DNA of 64,000 nucleotides. Source: Polyangium sp. y55x31 (lineage in GTDB: Bacteria; Myxococcota_A; Polyangia; Polyangiales; Polyangiaceae). A model generated the notes under the pieces. That model saw only the letters and a program-made list of their open reading frames with translations. It had not been told where the DNA came from and ran no database searches. The DNA lies in NCBI RefSeq assembly GCF_029946505.1, contig NZ_JARZHG010000014.1:124001-188000 (forward strand), written 5' to 3'. Shown in pieces: positions 57,645 through 64,000 of this stretch. The position numbers and the translations under genes were made by a program. How positions within the stretch are numbered: position 1 is the stretch's first letter; every line of letters starts with the position of its first letter.

Positions 57645-60302
57645 TCAATTCCCGTGCGCGTCGAGCAGCGTTCGTTGCGTCGCCTCGTCGAGCGCCCCCG
57701 TCTCTTCGATCTCGTGATCCCGCTGGAACCAGGCGAGCGCCGCGCGTGTCTCGTCGTCGATCTCGCCCCGGATCGCGCCCACGTAATACCCGAGGTTCTT
57801 GAGCCGCACCTGCGCGCCCGCGATCGAAGCGATGTCGGGCAAGGCGCCGAGCTTCACCGAATACTCCCGCTTCGGCCCCGTGCGATCCTCGCCGAGCCAC
57901 AACGTGATCCGCGCCGTCTGCGCGCCCTTCGGGATGTCCCGCTCCAGAAGTCCGTCGGGCGCCGTCGTTCCATCACCTTTGAAACCCTCGCAGACAAGGT
58001 CGTAAAGCTTGCCCGCGTAGGGCTCGAAGTTCTCGTCCGTGAGCTTGATCCGGAGTTTTTCCGTCTCCGGCTCCGGCTCGTCGCGTGTCGGGTCCTTGGG
58101 GCGGCTGTCCTTGCAGTTCAAAAGGACCCGCGTCCCCTTCACGCTCGCGTCCCGATCGAGCTCGATCGACGATTTCTCGCCGTAGAGCTTGAGCACCTTC
58201 GAGACGATCTCCGCCTCCTCGCCGAGGCGCACGGCGGGGCCCTTGCCCGTCATGGTCGCGCTCTCTTGCCCCTCGATCTCCACGCGACGCGCGCGCAGGA
58301 CGATCCGATCCGAGAGGATCTCCACCACGCTGTCCCCCACCACGAGCGATATGCCTTGATCCGCCTGGATCCGCGCGGTTTTTCCGGCCGATACGATCCA
58401 CTTCGCGGAGACGTTCGTCTCGACGATCCCGTCGTCGCGCCCCTCGCCGACGACGACCGCGTGCTCCGCCTCCACGCGGAGCACGCTCTGGCCCATCACC
58501 ACCGTCATTCGATCGCCGTGCACCGTTTGCCGATCCGATCCGTGCACGACCTCCGCGCGGCTGCCCCGGACCTCGCTCGCGACGTCGCCGCCCGTGGTTT
58601 GCGCCATGCCGCCCGATACGCTCACCGTCGCGCCGCCGTCGATCGTCTGCACGAGCGCGCCGGCCACGTGATCGTCGCGGTCGCCCTGCACGCGCAGGAC
58701 GTGCTTGCCGCCGATCGTCACGGTCTTGTCGTGCGTGACCGTCTCGTCGTGGTCGTTCTCGATCGTCTCGCGCAGATCCTTCTGCGCATGGACCGAGATC
58801 TCCTCGGCGCCCGCCCGATCTTCGAACGCGATTTCATTGTAGCCCCCGCCGCCCGGCGTGGTCTGCGTGCGAATGCCGCTCCGTGTCTTCGCGTCCGGCA
58901 GCTTGTGCGTGGGCGGGTGCGTCGCGTCGTTCAGGCAGCCCATCACGACCGGCCGGTCGAGGTCGCCGCCGAGGAAGCCGACGAGCACCTCCATCCCGAC
59001 ACGCGGAATGAATTGAAAACCCCATCCAGTGCCCGCCCACGCCTGCGCGATCCGCATCCAGCAGGACGAATGCTCGTCGCGTTTTCCTTCCAGATCCCAG
59101 TGGAACTGCACCTTGATGCGACCGTACGGGTCCGTATGAATTTCCTGCCCCGCGGGCCCTACGACCGTCGCCGTCTCCATCACCTGGCGCATCGTGCGGC
59201 GCGGTTTTTTCGGGCGGATGGCCACGGACGCAGGCGCCGCGCGGAACGTCGTGGTGAAGACCGGATCGTTCGTCCCGGCGTGCTGCGGGTCATGGCCCTC
59301 GTGGACGGCGCGGACCACGACGTAATCGCCGTTCAGCGCGGGGACGTCGTGATCGTCGAGCTGGAAGCGGTGACCCGGCGAGAGCCTGCGGCAATACGTC
59401 GCCCCCTCCGCGAGCGCGGCGCGGGCCCTCCGCTGTTCGAGCATCGTTTTCGCCCGCGCCGGCTCGATCTCGGGCTCCTCGTCCTCTCCGTGGTGCTCGT
59501 ACACGACGAGGCCCTCGGCCTTGCCCGCGCTCGCCCGAAGCTCGGCCGTGGGCTTGCGGAAATCGTGATCCCGGACGAGCGTGCCGTCCGTCGCCGCGCT
59601 GGTTTGTCGGATGAAACGCGTGACCTGATCCTCGCGGACGGTGAGCGCGGTCGCGCCGTCGGCCCGGCGGAACACGAGGACCTCGGCGCCGGGGATGCGC
59701 GGGTAGAGCGTGGGGGCGTCGCCGAAGACGACGACCTCCGGCGTGTCGTCCGTGCCGTCGCCGGGAAACTCGAAATGGTAGAAGACGCCGGCCTCCGCGG
59801 CGAGGCGCTGCACGAAGGCGAGGTCGCTCTCGCGGTGCTGCACGCAATACGCGCGGCGCGGGTGCGGGCCGAGCAGGTCGAAGCGGCAAGGAATGCGGTG
59901 GCCCGCGAGCACGGCGGCGACGATCTCGGGGAACGTACGATCTTGAAAGATGCGGCTCCGCTGGTTCAGCCGGCAGAGCGAAAGGCGCGGCGAGAGGCGT
60001 AGCCGAAAGGCGATCCGGCCTTGTTCGACCGCGCCCTCGGCCCGCACGCGCGAGACCACGCCGCGCACGATACGCGGCGCTCGATCGGGGACCGCGATGC
60101 GCAGGACGGCGTCCTTGCCGATCGTGTCTCGTTCGAAGCTCGCCTCGTCGAGCCCCTGGGCCTCGGCAAACGCGACCACGTCGAAGGCGAAGGGCCGCGA
60201 GATGCGCTCCTCGCCGGCGATTTTCACGACCGTGAGTCGGCCGAAGCCAAGCTCTCCGATGCGGAGCTCGAAGTGGGTCCTGGGCTCGGAAGAATGGGCC
60301 AT
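57645..60302 (-). CDS. vgrG: Type VI secretion spike protein VgrG with peptidoglycan-binding end
   Basis: 885 residues. The N-terminal gp27-like half shows FVQRLAAEAGVFYHFEFPGDG and CRRLSPGHRF; the gp5-like part has GRIKVQFHWD, SCWMRIAQAWAG, PRVGMEVLVGFLGGD and GCLNDATHPPT, all standard VgrG signatures. A repetitive beta-helical tail follows (many V-G-x-T-like repeats). The last 65 residues (AGAQVRLKNLGYYVGAIRGE, ALAWFQRDH) form a PG_binding_1-type domain, which would direct the spike to the cell wall. VgrG trimers tip the injection needle and carry effectors. ATG at 60302 is used. The next gene (715-residue effector) begins 7 nt after its stop; a lipoprotein gene lies 22 nt upstream. Confidence 0.95.
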   Translation of the reverse strand: MAHSSEPRTHFELRIGELGFGRLTVVKIAGEERISRPFAFDVVAFAEAQGLDEASFERDTIGKDAVLRIAVPDRAPRIVRGVVSRVRAEGAVEQGRIAFRLRLSPRLSLCRLNQRSRIFQDRTFPEIVAAVLAGHRIPCRFDLLGPHPRRAYCVQHRESDLAFVQRLAAEAGVFYHFEFPGDGTDDTPEVVVFGDAPTLYPRIPGAEVLVFRRADGATALTVREDQVTRFIRQTSAATDGTLVRDHDFRKPTAELRASAGKAEGLVVYEHHGEDEEPEIEPARAKTMLEQRRARAALAEGATYCRRLSPGHRFQLDDHDVPALNGDYVVVRAVHEGHDPQHAGTNDPVFTTTFRAAPASVAIRPKKPRRTMRQVMETATVVGPAGQEIHTDPYGRIKVQFHWDLEGKRDEHSSCWMRIAQAWAGTGWGFQFIPRVGMEVLVGFLGGDLDRPVVMGCLNDATHPPTHKLPDAKTRSGIRTQTTPGGGGYNEIAFEDRAGAEEISVHAQKDLRETIENDHDETVTHDKTVTIGGKHVLRVQGDRDDHVAGALVQTIDGGATVSVSGGMAQTTGGDVASEVRGSRAEVVHGSDRQTVHGDRMTVVMGQSVLRVEAEHAVVVGEGRDDGIVETNVSAKWIVSAGKTARIQADQGISLVVGDSVVEILSDRIVLRARRVEIEGQESATMTGKGPAVRLGEEAEIVSKVLKLYGEKSSIELDRDASVKGTRVLLNCKDSRPKDPTRDEPEPETEKLRIKLTDENFEPYAGKLYDLVCEGFKGDGTTAPDGLLERDIPKGAQTARITLWLGEDRTGPKREYSVKLGALPDIASIAGAQVRLKNLGYYVGAIRGEIDDETRAALAWFQRDHEIEETGALDEATQRTLLDAHGN

Positions 60303-60324
60303 GGGCGCGGTGACGCCCACGATA

Positions 60325-61410
60325 TCACCCGGGCGGCCGCACCGCGATAGTGTAGAGCACGGATAAGTCGTTCCGGAGGTCCATCGCGTCCTCGCCTTGA
60401 TCCCAGCCGAGGACGTGCCCGATCGTGCGTATGGCCTCGGTGTCGTCCCGATCGAAGACACGCACCTCGAAGCCCGCCGCCGCGAAGGCCTCACGCGGGA
60501 ACGGGGAGCGGCCGTCGGACCAGGGCACGAAAGGTTTGTCCGGGGGTGTCGGGGCCGGGCAGATGTTGTAGATGAGGAAAAATCCCCCGGGCCGCAAGCG
60601 CTCGAAGACGGCGCCGAGGAAGGCCGCGTCGTCGACGCCGAGCCGGATGAGCTTGCGCTCGTCCGCGGGTCGGTCCGGGTGGATGTATCCTTTCTTGAGG
60701 ACGTTTTTCGAGACAATCACGTCGAAGGGCCCCGCGGCGGCCGCGCGGACCGCCGGATCGCCGGGAAAGCTCCCGTGGAGGAGGCGCATCGAGCCCGGCG
60801 CGCCGGAGAGGCCGGGGATCACGCCTTGATCGCCGGGCGCGCCGTAGAGCGCGGCGAGGAGCGGATCGACGTCCACGCCGACCGCATGGACGCCGAGGCT
60901 CGCGAGCATCCGGAGGTGCCCGGCGGCGCCGTACCCGAAATCGAAGAGTCGTGATCCGGGCGGGAGCGTGGCCCCGGCCTCGCCGAGCACGTCGAGCGCG
61001 CGTGTATACGCGAGCGGCGATCCATAACGCGTGCTGTAATAAAACTCCTCGTCGACGGGCAGCGGCTGGAAGGCGTCGCGGTCCGGGACGCGCGACAAAC
61101 CGTCCGCGTCGACGACGCGTTTCTTTTCGGCATCACGATACAACGTGCGGGGCGCGACGGCCGGGAGCGACGGCGCGGCCGAGAGGAATCGGCGCGCGAG
61201 ATCCGAGCGGACGAGCGAGCCGAGTTTTGTGGCGTCGGCGCGGATGCGCGCGACTCCCTGCGAAGCGTCCGCGGGTGTGGCGGGTGCCGGTGCCGTGGGC
61301 GCAGGTGCCGACGTGCGGGCCGGCTCGTGTGGCGCGGCGCCGCCGCAGGCCGGAAGGACGAAGGGGATCACGACAATGGCGGCGAGGGAGAGCCCGAGGC
61401 GCGTCGGCAT
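60325..61410 (-). CDS. SAM-methyltransferase-like lipoprotein
   Basis: 361 residues. The signal peptide ends in the lipobox LPAC (Cys22), followed by a Pro/Ala-rich linker. From residue 130 the sequence shows the SAM-binding motif I LFDFGYGAAGHLRMLASLG, the acidic loop VGVDVDP, and later VIVSKNVLKKGY and RPGGFFLIYN (motifs for methyltransferase class I). A methyltransferase at the cell surface is unusual, because SAM is not expected outside the cytosol, so it may be a non-enzymatic binding domain or use another ligand. The position, 22 nt upstream of vgrG, ties it to the secretion module. Confidence 0.78.
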   Translation of the reverse strand: MPTRLGLSLAAIVVIPFVLPACGGAAPHEPARTSAPAPTAPAPATPADASQGVARIRADATKLGSLVRSDLARRFLSAAPSLPAVAPRTLYRDAEKKRVVDADGLSRVPDRDAFQPLPVDEEFYYSTRYGSPLAYTRALDVLGEAGATLPPGSRLFDFGYGAAGHLRMLASLGVHAVGVDVDPLLAALYGAPGDQGVIPGLSGAPGSMRLLHGSFPGDPAVRAAAAGPFDVIVSKNVLKKGYIHPDRPADERKLIRLGVDDAAFLGAVFERLRPGGFFLIYNICPAPTPPDKPFVPWSDGRSPFPREAFAAAGFEVRVFDRDDTEAIRTIGHVLGWDQGEDAMDLRNDLSVLYTIAVRPPG

Positions 61411-61501
61411 GAAGGCCGCGTAGCAGGGGCGCCCGGGGGAAGCAATCCTCGTTGACCGTGCTCGGGCCCGACGTTACCGTGGCAAAAAGCGAGGTCTTTG
61501 G

Positions 61502-62104
61502 ATGCAAGGGGAGGAGTGCAAGGACGAGGACGCCACGAGCGGGCAGGAGCTCGAGGTCCTGCTCGGCGAGTACGGGGCGCTGAAATCCGAGCAGAGCGCG
61601 CGCATCGGTTTTCGTGACAACCTGCTCTATGTGACGGTGGGCGCCGTCGGGGCCGTGACGTCCGTGGCGCTCGGCGGCTTCGGCGGGGGCGGCGGGCCGA
61701 TGTACGTCGCGTTCCTCGTGGTCCCGTGGGTGACGGCGATCCTCGGCTGGACGTATCTCGTGAACGACCAGAAGATCACCGCGATTCGAATGTACGTGGA
61801 GGACGAACTCGCAAAACGCGTGAAGCGCAGCGCCAAGGCGCGACAGGCGCTCTTCGGCTGGGAAGGGTTTCACCGGCGCGACGGGCGGCGCAAGCTGCGG
61901 AAGTGGATTCAGCTCGTGATCGACCTCCTCACGTTCGTCTTTTCAGGGATGGCCGCGATCGCGGCCTATGTGGCCCACGTGCCTCCGGACAAACGAGAAG
62001 GGCCCGCCTGGGCGCTCGTGCTCGGAGAAATCATTCTTCTCGTGCTGCTCGGCGTCCTGTTCTTCGATTCCGCCCGCGAGGCGTCCCGGCCGAAGCCGCG
62101 CTGA
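61502..62104 (+). CDS. Membrane protein, unknown, with N-terminal helical segment
   Basis: 200 residues, ATG at 61502. A charged N-terminal helix (about 15-35: LLGEYGALKSEQSARIGFRD) leads to four hydrophobic helices, at about 40-58, 65-85, 138-155 and 170-190. The MYVEDELAKRVKR region between helices 2 and 3 recalls membrane proteins of Actinobacteria, from memory. An amphipathic lead plus paired membrane helices also recalls SLATT-type effector membranes linked to nucleotide-signalling defence, but no partner enzyme is adjacent. Function unknown. Confidence 0.72.
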   Translation: MQGEECKDEDATSGQELEVLLGEYGALKSEQSARIGFRDNLLYVTVGAVGAVTSVALGGFGGGGGPMYVAFLVVPWVTAILGWTYLVNDQKITAIRMYVEDELAKRVKRSAKARQALFGWEGFHRRDGRRKLRKWIQLVIDLLTFVFSGMAAIAAYVAHVPPDKREGPAWALVLGEIILLVLLGVLFFDSAREASRPKPR

Positions 62105-62207
62105 CTGCCACTTTTTCCCGGCGCGCTGTCCCGGCAGGCATTTCTGGACAACGTGGCAATCGGCGAAGCCGCGGGAATCCCGCTCTCACGGGGCCGTTTC
62201 TCCCGGC

Positions 62208-62999
62208 GTGAAAAAACTCAAAGCATGGGCGGCGGATGCCTTCGAGGTGGCGGCTTGGGTCGTCGAGAAGGTGTTCCTCCTCGTCCTCACGCTCGCCTTC
62301 ATCCTCGTCTTTTGGGCGATGCTCGTCGTTCCGTGCCTCGCCGTCATTTTCGCGTGCAAGCGCTGGGTCCTTGCCGTCCCCGGAGGGATGTCGTGGTTTC
62401 CGAGCGCGTTCGGAGGGCTCTTCATCGGGGCGTACCTGTTCCCGATCTCCCTCGCGAAAGGCACCTTCGGCCGGCGCCTCTCCCTGCGCGTGGCGCGCGC
62501 GCGAGAGGTGCTCGTGGACGAGGCGCTGCCCCATGAATTCGTGGCGATCGACGCCTGGGTCGTGAGCGGCCGCCCGATCGAGCGCCCCGCGTCCGCGGCG
62601 CCCGGCGGCGACGAATGGGTCACCTATCCGCTGGTCCTCGCGGACGCGCGCGGCGACGTGCTGCGTGTCGAGCGCGCCGACGGCGCGGATCAGCCGGCCG
62701 GGGAGGGCCCACGATTTCATGGCGCGGCCCGGGTCGGGCATCGTGTCGTCGCCGTCGGTGAGGTCCGACGCGACGAGCCGGGCGCAAGTCTGTACCGCCT
62801 GCCCGCCCGCGGCGCGCGGCTCGTGCGCGGCAAGGCGCCCCACTTCTGTGTCCGGGAAGCGGGTCTCGCCGACGTGGTCGCAGAGATCCGCCGTGATGAA
62901 ACTTCGCCCGCCTGGGGTATCTTCGCGCTCGTCTTGCTGGCCGTCGGCTTCGGCTCGATGATCGGCGCCCAGTCCGCGGCTCCTCCGTGGTTTCCGTGA
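62208..62999 (+). CDS. Membrane protein with beta-rich domain, unknown
   Basis: 263 residues from GTG at 62208. Two hydrophobic segments near the start (about 19-46 and 55-75) and one near the C-terminus (about 236-252: WGIFALVLLAVGFGSM). The middle (about 95-225) is beta-rich (EFVAIDAWVVSGRPIE, YPLVLADARGDVLRV, GHRVVAVGEVRRDE). The layout resembles the GIDE/MUL1-type membrane domain in outline only. No family is assigned. It begins 104 nt after the previous gene. Confidence 0.7.
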   Translation: MKKLKAWAADAFEVAAWVVEKVFLLVLTLAFILVFWAMLVVPCLAVIFACKRWVLAVPGGMSWFPSAFGGLFIGAYLFPISLAKGTFGRRLSLRVARAREVLVDEALPHEFVAIDAWVVSGRPIERPASAAPGGDEWVTYPLVLADARGDVLRVERADGADQPAGEGPRFHGAARVGHRVVAVGEVRRDEPGASLYRLPARGARLVRGKAPHFCVREAGLADVVAEIRRDETSPAWGIFALVLLAVGFGSMIGAQSAAPPWFP

Positions 63000-63053
63000 A
63001 GGCCATGCTGCGAAGCATTTTGCGCACCGCGCCGCCGCGAAGCGGATCGCGTA

Positions 63054-63860
63054 ATGGCTTTTGACGCGGCGCCCGGGACGGATGTAGCATCCCGCGCCGT
63101 GCCGCCGCTTCGTTACTTCGTACCCAATGGGTTCACCGGGCTTTCGCTTCTCCTCGGCCTCGGCTCCGTCGTGATGAGCTCGGAGGGCAATTTCCGCCTC
63201 GCGGCGTGGATGATCCTCTGGGGCGTCTTGCTCGACAAGCTCGACGGCAGCGCCGCGCGTCTGCTCAACGCCACGAGCAAGTTCGGCGTCGAGTTCGACA
63301 GCTTCGCCGACTTCGTGGTCTTCGGCATCGCCCCGGCCGCGCTGGTCTACTACCGGCTCCTGCCGCTCGGGCCGATGCTCGGCTGGGAGAAACCCGCGCT
63401 GCTCGCGACCTCGGGCCTCTACGCGCTCGCGCTCGCCGTGCGCCTCGCGCGCTTCAACGTGATGACGGGCGGCGAGGGCATCTTCTACGGCCTGCCCGGT
63501 ACGCTGATGGGCGCAATCATCGCGTCGGCATACCTCACGTGGGACAAGTACGGTTTGCCCGAGCGCTCGCTCATCGTGAGCCCCGCCGTGCTGGTGATCG
63601 CCGCGGGTCTCATGGTGAGCACGGTCCGCCTGCCGAAGCTGAAGCTCGGCAAGAACAAGGTCATGAAGGCGTTCACGGTGTGCAACATCGTCGGGGCGTA
63701 TCTGTGCGGGCCGCTCCGGATCTTGCCGGAGTACCTGCTCGGCATCGCCCTGATCTACACCCTGGGCGGGGTCGTGTATTGCCTGATGAACCCGGGCGCC
63801 GGCCTCGACGCCGAACCCGAGTCCGCCCCCGAGCCCGCCCAGGCCGAGCGTCTCGCCTGA
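63054..63860 (+). CDS. pssA: CDP-diacylglycerol-serine O-phosphatidyltransferase
   Basis: 268 residues. The CDP-alcohol phosphotransferase motif D-G-x2-A-R-x8-G-x3-D-x3-D is present as DGSAARLLNATSKFG then VEFDSFAD. About eight hydrophobic helices, including NGFTGLSLLLGLG, WMILWGVLLDKLDG and LLGIALIYTLGGVV, fit the PssA membrane fold. The enzyme makes phosphatidylserine from CDP-diacylglycerol and serine in the inner membrane, leading to phosphatidylethanolamine. An alternative product such as phosphatidylglycerophosphate cannot be ruled out by the motif alone, though length and the FGVEFDSFADFVVFG region favour PssA. Confidence 0.9.
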   Translation: MAFDAAPGTDVASRAVPPLRYFVPNGFTGLSLLLGLGSVVMSSEGNFRLAAWMILWGVLLDKLDGSAARLLNATSKFGVEFDSFADFVVFGIAPAALVYYRLLPLGPMLGWEKPALLATSGLYALALAVRLARFNVMTGGEGIFYGLPGTLMGAIIASAYLTWDKYGLPERSLIVSPAVLVIAAGLMVSTVRLPKLKLGKNKVMKAFTVCNIVGAYLCGPLRILPEYLLGIALIYTLGGVVYCLMNPGAGLDAEPESAPEPAQAERLA

Positions 63861-64000
63861 CTTTCCCGCGTTTTCCCGCCTGCGTGGCCTCGCGCGAGGC
63901 CTGACGAAGCGCTGTTTTCGTAACGGAAGCGCGCCCGAACGACCACGCCGTCAACGCCCGATGCCCCGGGCGCGGCGCGTCTGACAAAGCCACCATTGCC
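63861..64000. other. Right-end intergenic stretch
   Basis: 140 nt after pssA with no gene, clear terminator or promoter seen. It may hold the start of features beyond the window. Confidence 0.4.

Noticed and set aside
57645-60302. vgrG as part of a prophage tail cluster
   Set aside because: No capsid, terminase, integrase, sheath or baseplate genes are adjacent; the neighbours fit a secretion cargo module.

Overview
The window is very G+C-rich DNA, packed with genes that often overlap by 4 nt. It is probably chromosomal sequence from a myxobacterium of the Polyangium/Sorangium type. This is inferred from many lipoproteins with Gly-Ser-rich linkers, a Ser/Thr kinase, Myxo-type Cys-rich repeats with EGF domains, fibro-slime and C-type lectin proteins, and several very large envelope proteins. 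No rRNA, tRNA, insertion sequence, prophage or CRISPR array was recognised.

1-15.3 kb (minus strand): a five-gene, translationally coupled operon that looks like a trans-envelope version of poly-gamma-glutamate (PGA) synthesis. In transcription order it encodes a PgsC/CapC-like membrane protein with two PgsC copies and a large extracytoplasmic tail, an anchored periplasmic beta-rich protein, a lipoprotein resembling PGA-hydrolase-type zinc enzymes, a 1629-residue exported protein with helical repeats and a C-terminal beta-barrel, and a HEAT-repeat protein fused to a PgsB/CapB-like amide ligase that runs off the left edge. The PgsC tail holds a second copy of the hydrolase fold that has lost its metal ligands. 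This is the best candidate for an undescribed system in the window.

15.4-26 kb: an S53 (sedolisin) protease with a 31-serine linker, a CHASE2-like sensor with a degenerate kinase-like end, a formylglycine-generating-enzyme-like lipoprotein, PspA, an SDR-family protein with an altered catalytic motif and a palindromic operator candidate, and pyruvate phosphate dikinase. Between the dikinase gene and the next, divergent gene lies an array of six 15-bp palindromes spaced exactly 42-43 bp apart.

26-46.5 kb: a TonB-dependent receptor carrying its own TonB-C-like domain; a kinase / PEGA-TPR / C-type-lectin operon; an OsmC plus alpha/beta-hydrolase pair; a TPR-PEGA protein with a repetitive linker; a zinc-ribbon hydrolase-like protein, a metallophosphoesterase and a small barrel protein in one operon; a ferritin-like lipoprotein with a DoxX protein; and an M1 aminopeptidase downstream of two membrane proteins.

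46.5-53 kb: surface lipoproteins (EGF repeats, fibro-slime, parallel beta-helix), a SecY-like membrane protein with an N-terminal zinc ribbon and a DUF2007-like tail, and DeoD.

53-61.4 kb (minus strand): a type VI secretion cargo module: lipoprotein methyltransferase, VgrG with a peptidoglycan-binding end, an unrecognised 715-residue putative effector with a Cys-His-Asp pattern, a Cys-rich Sel1-repeat lipoprotein (immunity candidate), and a Pro-rich protein. 61.5-64 kb: two membrane proteins and the phosphatidylserine synthase PssA. All domain calls come from reading motifs by eye; no database search was run.
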